The position numbers were made by a program, and so were the translations under genes. From Volvariella volvacea V23 (Eukaryota; Basidiomycota; Agaricomycetes; Agaricales; Pluteaceae): 64,000 nt of DNA. Where the stretch lies: the NCBI GenBank assembly GCA_000349905.1, contig KB722763.1:283770-347769 (forward strand). Direction: 5' to 3'. The notes under the pieces were generated by a model that was not told where the DNA came from, ran no database searches, and saw only the letters and a list, made by a program, of their open reading frames with translations. Below are positions 47,501 to 60,099 of the stretch, piece after piece (within the stretch, counting starts at the first letter, position 1; every line of letters starts with the position of its first letter).

Positions 47501-50217
47501 CAGTAGTACCCGCAGTAATCGTCAATAATCTTGCAGTCCTAATAACACTGATCGCCCTGAAGATACCAATATGATACCCTCCAGGCCCACCTCTCTCAAG
47601 GCCCATCTCCGCCAAAATAAAGGTGATCCAAAAGCCAATGATCGAAACAAAATCTATCCTTCCCCAACTGTGTCTCAAATACGGAACGTTCCTCGTAACT
47701 CTGTTATGCATATGATCTATGCTGAGTTTAAAGGGAAGGGCGAGAAGGTCGGAATCAGATTTTGATTTAGTGTTGGGGTGCGGAATGCCACCGTGGTTGA
47801 TGTTGGTTATGCCCATCGAAGAGAAGGTTTGATAGGGACCAGATGCCGAACCGGAGCCTGGTGACGATGATTGGTTGAGGAGAGTAGATCCAGACATGCC
47901 ACTGTCGAAAGTGCTTTTGGCCATTAGAGGTGGAATAGGAACTTTTTCTCCATCTCCAGCGATGCCATCCTTCTCTAGGTTGCCGACATGAGGGGGAGGG
48001 CTTTCTTCTGTCCTGACAGGTGTAGGGTGATATTCCGGTGCGGGGGTTCGAGTTGTGTTTAGCACGAATGGGCTGCGCAGTTGTTGATTCAATCTTTGTA
48101 ACCGGCGTGTAAAGCTCATTCCTCTCGCTAGGGTATTTTGCCTTGATATTGAAGTAGTAGATGCGTTGGGTGGGTAAGTGTGATTTGATGGACCGGGTGG
48201 GTGTGTAGATGTGTTGTACGTATCGGCGCGGAAAAGCGTGAAGGGTAAAGTGAACAATGTTGAAACAGGGACTTCTGGATCCAGTAGAAACCCAGATACA
48301 CATATCCGAGCAAAGGCTTCCACACTGTGATAATAGCCTCAGTGCTATGAACATCGATGTAGCTGAGGGGAACTCACGTAAAAATAATAAATAAAGTAAA
48401 CAGTGCGTAATCCTCCCAAGTTTGAAAGTAACCCACAACTCTGGGCTGTACATCATCTCCATCGGGTGTTGGTAGTGTTAACGTAGGAGCAGCTTGAATT
48501 GTTAGAATGACAGCATGAGCAATGATCAGAACAAGGATAACAGGTTCAGTCCATCTGTGTCAATTGATATAATCAAGCGCCAAAGCAACCCAATATCCAT
48601 TTTTCGTTTTTTTTTGGTTCATGCAACCGTCCGATGTCAAGGTTGCGCGGTGGGTGGAAAGACAAATGACGGCCGACGGAGATGTAGTCCCGTATTGCAC
48701 ATGAGCGCAGCAGCACGCGGAAAAAATGAACAGCGGATGATCACGAAAGGAAAGAAGGTTAGCAAATGTCCCGTTAAAAATAAAAATACAAAGCCCAATG
48801 AGGAAAAAAGCAAGAGGAAAGCACTTACGGATGTACAAGTATCTTATAAAGCACCAATCTCAATTTACTCTCCATCCCTAAAAACCCCAGCGTCCTCCCA
48901 CGTATAGGCAAACGGCTCCTCAGGTCCGGTATTCGTTCTCCGTCCTGTGGGGTCTTTGGTTCTTCTTTTATAGCACCACCTTCTCTGTCGTCCTCTTTCC
49001 TCTGGTACGAAGGTCCAGCTTCAGGCACAGGGGGGTCCAAAAGCCTAATTTGGTTCTCCAGTCCTGCGCCCGCAACATTTGCCACTCTTGACGAAATCCT
49101 TCTCAGGCTAGCCGACATGGTCTTGAGCACTGTCCCCGTCTTCCTAAGAGGAGAGGGACTGAGATTGTAACGGGTAGCAGCAGAGGTGGGTGTGTATGAG
49201 CTACTATGATAGTTCGAGTTAGGGGACTTTGTGCCGAACCGAGAATGTGGAGTGCGCGTGTTCGCGTGTAGGCTATGTGCCGGGACGCCTGCGCCTGTGA
49301 TATAAAAAGGACGGGCGTCAGGAAGAGTGCCAAACTCAAGGACCGCCAAGACGAGGAAGACAATGGGAATGATGGGAAAATGAGGAAAACGAGGAAAACG
49401 AAGAAAACGAGGAGAGGGAGGGCGTCTATGTTTACATACCGATACTGTCATCATCACTGCCGATTCCGTGATCTCGTTTAGGGCTAAACCCAACACCAGA
49501 CATGTTGGAGGTGAGGTGAGCTTCATCGTCCTCTCTTATGTCCCCATCTCCGAACGCGCGTGGGTTGATAAGAGAAGTCGTGGAAGGATGTGCAAATGAC
49601 GATGTGTAATGGGACATATCCCCATGTTGGTGCCCGTAGTCTTCTGCATAACCATCCCGGTATTCTCTGAAGCCTGCTCCACTGTACCGCTCATCTTGTA
49701 TGGACGGTGCGGTGCGCTCCACCCTTGTACGGTGGTGGTCGTCACGAAACGGATCGTCGTAGTAGTCATCGCTGGGGGAAGGGTAGGTGAAGGAGGCCAA
49801 ATTGTCTTTAGCCGTGGGTATAGCGGGATTTGGTGTCCCAGAGCCGATAACAGAAGCAGATGCCGCTGTCGTGGGCGCAGACGTTCCAAGTGGGAATGAT
49901 AACGGGTGGGAAGCGAAAACTGGGGTAGTTGAGCCTAATGATAATGGGTCTTGTCCCGTGTCTATGAGACCTCTTCCTCCTGCCCCTCCAACCTCATTAT
50001 TACGCCGTTGAGCATTTAATCGGTTCTCCCAACTTGTTCTTCTGCGGGGATGCCGATCACTGGGTACTAAAGCGGGCGAGGACGGAGTTGCGGCTGCTGC
50101 TATCCCAGAAGGGGTACGCGTTAGGTCTATTGCAGAGGACGTTGAGCTGCGAGGTGTAGTGGGGAGACTTGGTGCTCTGAAGACGTCGAGATCGCGGTCG
50201 CGGTGGTCAGAGTCCAT
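41565..50217 (-). CDS. CCH1: Voltage-gated high-affinity calcium channel Cch1
   Basis: Four-repeat pore-forming subunit of the plasma-membrane Ca2+ channel that works with Mid1. ATG 50217 opens a long cytosolic N-terminus ([20 protein letters not shown], later [20 protein letters not shown]). Repeat I includes [20 protein letters not shown] with the S4-like [14 protein letters not shown]. Repeat II lies at about 45.9-46.7 kb ([20 protein letters not shown]), repeat III at about 44.2-45.2 kb ([21 protein letters not shown]4 [16 protein letters not shown]) and repeat IV at about 43.2-44.0 kb ([19 protein letters not shown]). Pore residues read SANGW in I, SSENW in II, SLEGW in III and SAGEGW in IV. 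The C-terminus has [20 protein letters not shown], then a disordered tail ending QAAQEEGRR, stop 41565-41567. More than fifteen introns in 8.65 kb. An AT-rich tract (tatatatatat) lies about 55 bases before the ATG. Confidence 0.92.
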
Positions 50218-51084
50218 ATCCAAGGGGGGAAATCCCGATGGCTTGGGTTTTGATTATATGCCGAGCGAGGAGTAAATATATATATATGTAATTGACCCGG
50301 GTTGCTGAGGTGGCGATTTCTGTATGTATCTTGAGAATGTAGGCCTAGGGTGGAGATGCTCGTTGTAGACTTTGCAGGCGAAGATGAACAAAGAGAAAAG
50401 AAAATATGCAGAGGGAACGACGAGGGGCGACTTGAGTCAATGGCGCTCGCCAAGGCAAGGCAATCACGGCGTTGATGACGACCAGGCAAGGATATGAATA
50501 ACCCAGCGCCGTTTAGCGGCCGACGACTCAATGATTTCTTGGTGTCCTCGCTGCGGACTACGACGATCCGTATTAGGATGGCGTGGGAAGATCTTGCCTC
50601 TCCTGATCGAATGTAGTGATCCGTTGGTGCTTGACAACGATGCCGTTAACCTCGCCGATACCACTCCAATCGGACAGTCGAACGCCCGAGACTGCTGCGT
50701 CCATCGGTGCAAGGCCAGAAGCGATTGAAAATATGGCATTTTACTACACAAGATGGGGTTGTACTAGAATACAAAACACGTGTACTACATAGTACAAGCA
50801 CAAGTGATCGCACACCAGATAAGAGTCTGCATGCATGATACATTATCATGATGTTGATGAGGTGAGAATCAAAGAAATGACACATCTTCCATCAAACAAG
50901 AGAACTTGAGAAGAGAACAAAAGGGTGCATGTTGGCATGATACGGCACACGGCCCAAATGATAAAGAGAGTGGAGGAACGGAAGGCAGAAGATAATAGAA
51001 GAGAGGATGACGAAAGCCAACTTGATACGACACGAGAGTTGCCTAATGTTCCATTTGGTCCTCGAACGTAGTGCAGTAGAAACT
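50218..51084. other. Intergenic between CCH1 and eIF3a
   Basis: Promoter side of CCH1 (with an AT repeat near 50275-50290) and 3' flank of the eIF3a gene. No gene supported. Confidence 0.5.
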
Positions 51085-54000
51085 TTATGGTCTTCCACTA
51101 GCTTGAGCGACTCTCTTGGACCTCCACTTGTTCCCAACAGTCTGGAATCCGTCCTCGTCCTTGGTCTCCTCTGGCTTGACGGCCGGAGAAGCAGGTCGAG
51201 CGGCGCCGCTGCCAAAGCTTGGTCGGGTGGGTGAGGGAGCAGCAACTCCAGCAGAAGCAGCACCGCCAGATCCAGTACCGCTCGTTGCAGCACCAGCAGC
51301 ATTTTTGGCGGCTTCTCTGACTCTCCACCCGCTACCCGCCGCCGCACCACCTCTTTGAAACCTGGACACAGGAGCAGGGGCAGGGGCAGGGGCAGGGCTT
51401 TCAGCTCTCGGTGGAGTATTGACACCAGCATGATCGGTGGTGGTTCTTCTTCTCCAGACCCCATCGCCACTCTCCTTGTTCTCTCTGGAAGCCGTGTTCC
51501 TGGCCAGCCGACGAGCCTCTGCTTCTTCTTCACGTTGACGTTGTAGGGCGACAATACGCTCTGTTTCTGCGCGCTGTGCCTCGCGTGCTTTGCGTGCCGA
51601 CGCCGCCGCCTCTTCTTGTTCGCGCTTGATGCGTTCGGCCTCGGCCTGCTGCCTTTCCTCTTCCTCGCGAAGACGCTGCTCTTCTGCAAGACGAGCTACA
51701 AAGGTGGAATAATCAGTAGGAGAGACTTTCCAATTCGCGTGCGACATACCCTCCTCTTGTCTTCTTTCCTCTTCCTCTCTCTCCCTTCGGGCAGCGTCCT
51801 CGGCTTCTTTTCGTTTCCTCTCCTCCTCTCTCTGCTGCGAGATCAACTTAGTCCTCTTCGTCTTCTCCTCATCGATCTTCCTCTGTGCAGCTTGCATCTT
51901 TTGTGCGAACGCGTCGCCCTTCTTCTTGATCAGAGTGTCCTTCCTAGCCTTATAATCACCCAGCATCTTCAACAACCTCGCCTTGGTCTCGAGGTCTTCC
52001 TGGTGCGCCAACTTGGCCACTTCTTTTCTAGACTTTTGGACCGCTTCAAACGTCTCGCGATCGTTACCCTGTTGACGTTCATAGTCTTTGGCGAGTAGCG
52101 GTCGTTCTTCTTTGCGATAGGCGCGTTCGATGTGATCAATACGTTTAGAAATGATACGAAGTTTATCGTTCATTTCCTTCTTCTCCTTCTCAAGCTGTTG
52201 CACTTGGATGTTAATCAAGCCTTCGGTATCGTAGTTCTCCAATTTCTGTTGAATCCCACCGTCAGACCCCTATCCATGCCACCAACCAAATCGCGCATAT
52301 ACTCACCTCAACTTCGCTGGCTTTGATGATACCTTTATCAACCAGAGTCTGAGCATACTTCTTCGTCTCCTCAGCTCTGATATTTTCAATTTCTCTCTTA
52401 GTTCTCTCGATCTCTTTCCTCTTGAATTCCTCCTTCAATCTCCTGTCCTCATCCTCCTTCTCCCTCCTAGCTTGTTCAGCCCTCCTACTGCTCTCCTCCT
52501 TCTCCTTCCTAACCGTTAACTCGCTCAACAATTCCCTCCTTCTGGCTACAACAGCTCTTCTTAGCTGCAAAGCCTTCCTCTCAGCTTCAACAGCGGCAAC
52601 CAAGTTCCTAAACTTCTCCTTTCCTTCTTCGCTCAAGACCTCTCTATCCCCCTCCGGCTCTAAAATGCTCAAACTCTTGTGCAAACACAGGGCAACCTTG
52701 CTCAGCCGCGTGCGGACCAGCTCCTTCGTCGAGGGCTGAACAACCTCGTCGCTCGCCCACCCTGAGCTGCCAGTGCTGAATTCCTCACCGATGACGTAGG
52801 CATCGTCGACGAATGTGATGCTGCCGGTGCTGTGGTCCACGCGGATGTTGAGCTCTCCTCGGCGTGCGCAGCCCATGACGTAGGCTTCGACTTGCTCGTC
52901 GTCGTAGGCTCCGTCGATGCCCGCATCCTTGAGGGGTGTTACGAGGGAAAGCAGGCTGCTGACAGTGATCGTGGAGTAGACCTGGGAAAGCTGGGAGAGC
53001 AGTCGAGAGAGCAGGGCGCGCTGAAGGAGGGGGAGATAAGACGCATACGACTCGTCTTTGGAGAGGTTTTGAAGGATGGGCGCGACGGATGCACAGAGGG
53101 TGAGGGGATCGAATGTTACTTCGAGGATGTTGTAGAGCGACTTGACGACGGGAGGCGAGAGCTTGAGTACATCGCGAGATAGCTAAACAAGAACGATGAT
53201 GTCATTATTGATAAGATAACGTTGAATTGCTGGCGACGACTTACTGCCTCTTTTAATAGTCCTGAGCGAGTGGGGGGCCTCGACAAGCCGAGTAAGGCCA
53301 TCAGGCGAGCGTTCCTTCCCTTGACTTCCTCCGACTCTTCGGCAGGAAGACCCACTGGCACGGCCAGGGCGCTAACTAGAACCTGGCCAGCTAATCGACT
53401 GAGCTCCTCTCCGGACTTTCCGCCGATATTAACGGCCACGGCGTAATAACGACCCCAAGCGGCAGCATGGTATAAAGCATTACCGCTCATAAGGAAGATT
53501 TTCGTCAGCTTTTCGTAATAGTTAGCCATCATGGCTGGTCTAGGTGCCTTCTTGGCCAGAGTGAGGAGATTATGAACATCTTCCACGGAACGGAAAGCTT
53601 CCTGCCAGAGTTCGAGCTCGACGGATGTGTTGAGTTGTGCAAAGCGGGTATCGAGGTGGTGTTGAAGGGTGTCCGGGTCAGAGAGGTTGATGGAATGGGG
53701 TTGGTGTGAGTATTTTGCGACATTGGAGAGGTGCAGGCGAAGGGTTTCGCAAAGTCTGCGGAACTCGACCTTGCGTTGGTATTTCAAGCAGAACTTGAAC
53801 GCTTGTTGTGCAATTTGCTGGTGGGTCGGATATGAACAGGGATGCGAGATAATCACGATCAGTCAAGGGACATACCTGATAGATGGATTCTAATCGAGCA
53901 TTATTTTTGAGGGTCTCCAATGAAGTTCTATAGCTCTCCCACAAAAACTTCAACCAAGGCGTCACGAGAGCCCGATCCGTACGATCCTTGCTCTGATCTC

Positions 54001-54403
54001 CACTGACAGCTCCTAACAATATACTCTCTGGAGTTTCGCTCGCCTCCAAATCATCGACATCAAGGGCGACCTTGACTGCAGCCTTCTCCTGTGCCTCTCT
54101 AACTTTTGCATCCGCTAGCTGGACAAATCGGGTGATCACCGCTTCGATACTCTGTACACTTGTATTTTGGGCAATATTCTTGTATTGCATAAGCCCTTCC
54201 TTTGCTGTGCGACCCTTTCTCATATCAACGCACAGCTCGATAAATCGATGCATGATGGGCTCGAGTGAAGCCAGAGGGGTCATTCGGAACTTCTTGGACG
54301 TGAACATCTCTGATAGCGATTGCAACGCCGCATGAGTTTGACCGACAGAAACGAGGCCCTCGGCCTGCTTGAGTACGGTCTCTGGTTTTGAATAAGGGGC
54401 CAT
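51085..54403 (-). CDS. TIF32: Translation initiation factor eIF3 subunit a
   Basis: Scaffold subunit of eIF3, which binds the 40S ribosome and organises the preinitiation complex. ATG 54403 ([20 protein letters not shown]). The N-terminal helical repeats ([40 protein letters not shown]) continue over introns into [20 protein letters not shown]. The PCI/PINT region includes [40 protein letters not shown] and [14 protein letters not shown]. The C-terminal third is highly charged ([20 protein letters not shown]), as expected for the coiled segment, followed by a Pro/Ala/Gly-rich tail and [13 protein letters not shown], stop 51085-51087. About 1000 residues, a little shorter than the metazoan protein, which has long C-terminal repeats. 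Divergent from F-box copy 2 at 55040. Confidence 0.93.
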
Positions 54404-55039
54404 GATTGTTTTTGGCGCGCGGTAGATCGTGGGACTAGATAGGATATTTGAATGGTAAGCAATGGGGATATTGGATCCAACAGAGCTCTGATGCTCACTA
54501 CACAAGTGGGATGTGTATTGGCCGGGCGCGTGTTGTGGTGGCCGGGAATGCTGAAGAGCACGATGAGGATAAGTGCAGAGGACAAAAAATTAAGTTTTGA
54601 TTTAGGGCCGGTTCTGACTCCGATGCGGTCCCGCCGTGTCAGCGCAGGTCAGCGGCTGTACAGCGCGCTCGCGTCCACACTCGGCCCTTTATCTGTGCTT
54701 CGTCTAAGGGTAGTAGTTCATAAAATCTGCCTTGTTTTGTCTTCCATCGCTTCCATCACCTGGGTCAGAACTTGTCAAAAGTCGTCATCATCTCATGCTC
54801 AACTGCCATTCAGAGCTGAAACAATATATCATGAGCCCTCACTAGGCATTGTTTGAGCCATGATATCTACGTGCCGAGGCCGACAATAGCCTCGACATAC
54901 CCTGCAGGCCAATACAATCTGACCCTCCCAAGCATAAACTCTGACAAGCTGTGCTGCTTTGTTCTGGGTGTACATCCCACCTTCTGCGCCAAGGTCTCTT
55001 CTGCTTATATCCCCAATAGCCTGGAAATGGAGGACAGAA
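54404..55039. promoter_or_regulatory. Divergent promoter region, eIF3a and F-box copy 2
   Basis: The last 150 bases before 55040 resemble the upstream region of F-box copy 1: shared words tctgaccct, aagctgtgct, ctttgtt and tcttctgcttatatccc in the same order. The TATA-like element is at about 54999-55013. Confidence 0.55.
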
Positions 55040-57223
55040 ATGCCCTCTCGGTTGCTTTCTCTTTGTTCACCGGTTCCCGCATTGCCACCAGCGCCATGCC
55101 CGTTTTTGTTGGGTTGTAATGATCCTCCAACGACAGACGAGGAATGGGAGTCCATCCATACAGCCATTGAGCAAGCCACCGATGTCCTAAAAGCCCTGGA
55201 TGATTGGGACAAAACCTCCAACCCACCCACGCACTTGTCTTCTCGACGGGACGAGGCCCTTTCTTTCATCCGGTGTCACCAGAATGTCGTCTCACCCATT
55301 CGTAGAATTCCACCAGAGATATGGTCCACTATTTTCTACCACTACACAACCTCAGTTCGCAAACAGGGCCGACGCCAATTCCCTCTATTCGTGTTAGCCC
55401 TGGTCTGCAGAAAGTGGAGAGATATCGTTTACGGAATGGCTCCCTTATGGGCTTGTCCCCCTTCCACCCGTCTATTTAAGCATGGTCTACGCCCTGCCAG
55501 GGCTTGGCCCCTTTTCAAGGCCTACGTGGACCGTGCAACTGGACAGCCTCTCACCCTTGACATCACATCTGGCGACAAGGAGTCCTATGACATCGAAAGA
55601 TTTGCGCGGCTTGTATCTCTTGCGGAGCAATGGGGCGACATCACTGCAAGGCTGACGTTTCCTATCTTCAACTCCAGTGTTCATCTCTTAGAAGGAGAGC
55701 TAGTCAACTTACGCAGACTCGCTCTCACCATCGTCGGCGATCCATCCCATAAACTTCCAGACGACCTCTTCGTCGTTTCCGACAAACTCACGGATGTATC
55801 CCTTTGGACGACTCGTGTCAACTATTGGCCCATCCTTCCACGCAATGTCCTTCGTTTTGAAGGCGCCTTCAATGGTTACCAAAACTTCTTTAGGATGTTC
55901 CAACATACGGCTGCCTCTTTGGAGGAATGCATATTGGTGTGGGATTTTGGTGTACGTCCCGATGCTCTTCAACCCACGACTCCCCTGGTGTTCCAAAACC
56001 TCAGTCGTCTGACTATGCAAGGCTATTACCTTGGCTTTGAACAAGCTGCAGACTACTTTCTCTCCCAAATCACACTCCCCAGCCTCGAGCATCTTACAAT
56101 GGATCTCACCCCACTTCCTAGAAGATTTATCGCTCTCGGGGACTTGTTTAAACGGTCTTCGATAGATCCGGGAAGGGGTCATTGCCTGCATACGTTGGTT
56201 CTGCGGGGGCTTTGGTTGTCGAGCCAGTTGGACACGGGAATCCATTTCTTCACACTATTCCGTCAAACGCCTAACCTGGTAGAGCTCCACATCAATGGGC
56301 TAGACACGGGCACTTGGATTGAACTACAAATTGTCCAGCACCGACCAATTCTGCTTCCAAAGCTCGCTCGGCTCTTTCTATACTGGTTCGGCCTCCGGGA
56401 CGAATGGCATGTCGATCAATTCGTCCAAGCCAGGACCAGGACTTTGCTCACGCAGAGCGAGCAAGGGGAAGGGATAAAGTTACAACATGTTGTTCTGAAG
56501 GGGTTTGGGTGTAATTACTCCTCACGGCTTTTGGATCAATCAGTGAAGGACAGGAAGGCTGATGTAAGGAAACTGAGGTCGTTGTCGAGTTCACTATACA
56601 ACGCATTCAATTTGGCGCGTACGAATGGTGTAGGTGGACTCCCTGATGTGCTCCACAATATTCACGATACTCACATGCTCTATGTATTCCTAGAAAAACA
56701 AGGCGCTTGAAAAGATTCTTGAGGTTGTGGATAAGGATCCACATACATATGATATTCGATCTATTATGGTTCGTTCTGTTCCTCACTTCTCTTTATAGGC
56801 AGAAATGTACTGGTGGTTATTCAACTCCTCATAATTTAGGATGCACGATTGCCTTCGGTTATGGGGCATATAGCCAACTCAGAGCTTTGTCCCCTCATAC
56901 AAAAACGTGCTCAGGATATCTTGATTCTTGGGATCCACAAATACGGATTTACTCTGAGGAATATCATTGGCATAGGTATATTCTTCCTCGCGCCAAAAAA
57001 GGAGCTGAAGATTATGTTGGTGTACCACAAGGGGATGCAACGTGGTACGTCGCAGCGCTTCTGCCCTTTATTCGCTCTCAAGTTGGACTGATTGTTGGTG
57101 ATCGGTGGATATATGTATATAGAAGATCCAGAAGACCCCTTTTTCGTTGACTCCCAGTCATTTGCAAAGTGTCTGAAACCAGAATGGCAATGGGAAGAGC
57201 ATGCTTGCCGATACAAGTGGTAA
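55040..57223 (+). CDS. F-box-type protein, copy 2 of an inverted duplicate
   Basis: Paralog of the gene at 18382-20656, in opposite orientation. ATG 55040 (MPSRLLSLCSPVPALPPAPC) aligns with the start of copy 1; a frame extending upstream lacks an ATG. The F-box-like segment is SPIRRIPPEIWSTIFYHYTT with ALVCRKWRDIVYG, then leucine-rich repeats (LPSLEHLTMDLTPLPRRF). Introns after RTNG and RSIM match copy 1 in position; the exon between reads KNKALEKILEVV. In the exon after that, the conserved block PQIRIYSEEYHWHRY is in a different frame from its flanks: a base is missing near 56920 and another frame change near 56990-57000 (a run of six A) restores it. The final exon reads DPEDPFFVDSQSF and stops at 57221-57223. 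The C-terminus is therefore probably altered or the gene is decaying. Confidence 0.65.
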
Positions 57224-57725
57224 CTGAGGGAATACCCGCGAAAGCTTATATGAAATATATGATGTGTTCAAATTTTTGTATTCATAGTATATTAGATGGC
57301 TGATTGTATTTCCCCTTTTGTTGTGCGTTATAATCACTCTTGAGCTCCCTATAATGCCCGAAAGGGGCCATTATCGCGTGCAATGTGCCGTTCGGTAGTA
57401 ATAGATCATAGAACGAGCCGCCCGTGTTCGGGTTTTACCGACCGCTTGAAGTTGAACCAAATCTCAATCTCTTTGAAAAATCCTTATACATTCCTATAAT
57501 CCCAAGGTCTAGTTCAGGCCAAAATCTGCTTTACCTACTGCTCGTGCAAGCACAATCTTCAAGTTACATGTCCACGGCAAAGTCAATCCTCCACAAATCA
57601 CTGTAAATGTGGTCCAAACCGACCAACACAATCTGTTGCATCTTTATCCCGGTTTGACTATTCAGTCTCCATTGTGGGTCTCTGCATTCTTCGGCCTCTG
57701 CTTGCTATTTGAATGTCCATTAGGT
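57224..57725. other. Intergenic
   Basis: The 3' flanks of F-box copy 2 (+) and of the following minus-strand gene. No gene recognised. Confidence 0.5.
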
Positions 57726-58239
57726 TAGTACCCTATCTTTGCCGGTTGACCTGGCAGTTGGCTCACTGAATAAAAATCTTTGATAAACTCTGCAAGCTGC
57801 TTTGCCAGTTTGGCCGGAGTCCAGTAGTCGCCGTCACTAGCCCGGGTCCTCATTTGGGCTTTCCAGAGGATATGCTCATATCCACTCCACTAGATTGATA
57901 AACACAGCGTTGTAAGTAATACGCCCCGCTAGTCGAATACGAAGAACTCACGATGATCGTCACGTTGATGGCTTTGCTGGGTAACTCCGTGAGCGCCTGC
58001 ACAGGCTCGTCACCACGGTCTAAAACTTCTCCTCCGATGTATTCGCACGTGTTTGCCTCCAATTCCGCCATCGTCACACCCTTCATGTTACATCCTGCGA
58101 GTTTGAACTCGATACTGTTGTTGCAACACTCGGGCACCCTGTCGAGGTAGCATGGGAGGAAATAGTAGTTGTGACGCTGGAATCGACGGCAGAAGCCTTC
58201 TGGTGCAGGCCCTACCGTGAGTCTGTTGCTGTTAGCCAT
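57726..58239 (-). CDS. Small conserved agaric protein of unknown function
   Basis: Two exons from ATG 58239 (MANSNRLTVGPAPEGFCRRF). Exon 1 contains paired cysteines (YYFLPCYLDRVPECCNNSIE, KLAGCNMKGVTMAE) and ends INVTII. The intron (GTGAGT..ATCTAG, about 60 bases) joins WSGYEHILWKAQMRTRASDG and DYWTPAKLAKQLAEFIKDFY, ending TAA 57726-57728. The second exon matches a motif I recall from a large agaric-only family (W-P/S-G-Y, R-T/V-R, G-K/A-L-A-x-Q). The N-terminal half is less familiar. No signal peptide or membrane segment. About 145 residues. Without the splice the frame runs to 57850 with an unlikely tail. Confidence 0.55.
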
Positions 58240-59224
58240 TCTGGATGTGGCGCTTAGGAAAGGCGGAGGGTAAGCGAACTCTACCACCAGCAATGAAAGC
58301 CGATTTTATAAGTAAGAGATATCCTAATGATCTAAATTAGGTTGTGCCTCAAAGAAAAATTATTCTCAAAGTGTGGCAAAGCGTTCATCTCGATGCCTGA
58401 GGCCGATCTGGTGAAAGGCGGTGTGGCCATCCCTCTTCAATTATCGGGCCGGATGTTATTGATGCTTTTATATTTCTGCCAGCCCAGGATTAGGGTGCAG
58501 GGGAATGAAATTCATTTAGAGTCCTCCAAAGGTTCGACAGAATGAAAGAAATCTGCACGCGGTCTCGTTTGGAAAGTGGCATGGGTCAGGTGAACGGTGT
58601 AAAGAGCGGGCGCACTAGGCCTGTTCGTCTGTTTCCAGCATTACTTCTCTGAAATGAATAGGAAATCTGATATTTCTTTGGCTGCCTGCCAATTTTAGGT
58701 AGGGGCCAACGCGGATTGGCCCCATTTCAATAATCACAAAGTTTATGCTACCCAAAATGGATACCCAGGTGGCCTCGTTTCGAAGGCGGCTTTGGGCACC
58801 CCATTGTTGTATGCTCCACCTCGCGGTTTATAGGGCCAACAAAGAAGTCACCTGTGACTTGTGTTGCCGAGGCACATATAATGACATGACGCATTGGAAT
58901 GCGTTGTGATGCAAGACTCAAATCCCCAGATTCGAGGCGCATTGATCATTATTGATGATTCCCATGCGGCTGGAAAAGGCTGTCACCCTTCAGAAGAATG
59001 GTGGAATAAAGGAGTTCGGCCGGTAATAGAAGGCTGCTTTGCCAACGGGTGTGAACACCGAATGGGAAAGCTCATACTTGGTTTGTCACATCCTTGGGTC
59101 ATGTACCATGCCACCTGGGGGTCGTGAAACTCATATATAGGCAGTGGCCTTGCCTACTCTCATACACCACCACCCCACCACCACACCGCACATTCACATT
59201 CGCCTCACAGCCTCTACCTCTCCA
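58240..59224. other. Intergenic, about 1 kb
   Basis: Divergent promoter region for the gene before and the gene after. A TATATA element lies near 59132-59138, about 90 bases before the ATG at 59225. No gene seen. Confidence 0.5.
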
Positions 59225-60099
59225 ATGATAGAACTCAGTGAAATGAAACCCAATATTAGTCTCCATCTTTTTTATAATGGCACCATCGCTGAGCAACGCG
59301 ATGCATACAGAAAATTTATTTGGGACAGCCCAAACATCTGGATGGATATTGCGACAAGGGATAGCGCAGAGGAATTATGCACTATGGCCTGGCTGAACTA
59401 TGCAAAGTGCCGTGACAAGGTGGACACGTGGGTTATCTTGATGGTAGAACTAGTCCAAAGTTTGAGGGAGTGTCAATGGATTTGCAACCAGTTTCGTGAC
59501 TGGATTGTAAAATTTGTCGTGGAGGAATTCGAGGATTCCTGGTATGTGAGTCGCATATTTTTTTCTTTCGCAATTTTTTGTTCTCGATGCTCACCACGCT
59601 CGTGGCATGCTTGTCCTTGCCTCTTAGTCGCTTAAAACCAACTACATCACCTATACTCGAGAAGAATATGGCCCTGTCTTGGATTGCCGCGTCTTAGCAA
59701 TAGCAGATTTACTCGCTGACACGTTCTCTCATGGCCTTATTCCGATAGAAGAGATGGGCTCTGCTCTTCTCCTACTAGCCAAGAAGTGCTCCAGATACGA
59801 GCATGTTCACGTTATGCATATCCTATTGTATCGCGGACAAATCAGATATTCGCAGGAGCCACTTCCTAGAGCCTTGCTGAATAAATGCAGGAGAGCCCTT
59901 CAAGAAGACCTTCCAGAACCGGAATACTTTTTCCTCGATTCCATGGAATATTCACGCGTACGTCGCTTCTTTAGTGATTATTCATATCGTGGCTGAAAGT
60001 TGCCCTCAGCTTACTCTCGAGGTTGTGGAGGAGATTGACTATCTTTTACACTACACCGACTGCGATAATTCGAAGGCTGTTATTGAGGGACTCAACTAA
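59225..60099 (+). CDS. Hypothetical protein, three exons
   Basis: Function not recognised. ATG 59225 (MIELSEMKPNISLHLFYNGT). Exon 1 is followed by intron GTGAGT..CTCTTAG (ends 59630) that joins FEDSWY to SLKTNYITYTREEYGPVLDC. The second intron (GTACGT..CCTCAG) joins MEYSR to LTLEVVEEIDYLLHYTDCDN, stop TAA 60097-60099. Both junctions keep one frame, giving about 240 residues. The protein looks all-helical and soluble, with conserved-looking Trp and Cys residues (ICNQFRDWIVKFVVEEFED). There is no transmembrane or signal segment. Frame preservation across two introns is the main support. Confidence 0.55.

Noticed and set aside
50270..50292. tatatatata tract as a possible origin or mobile-element end
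   Set aside because: A short AT microsatellite just upstream of the Cch1 start; no further element structure, probably promoter sequence.
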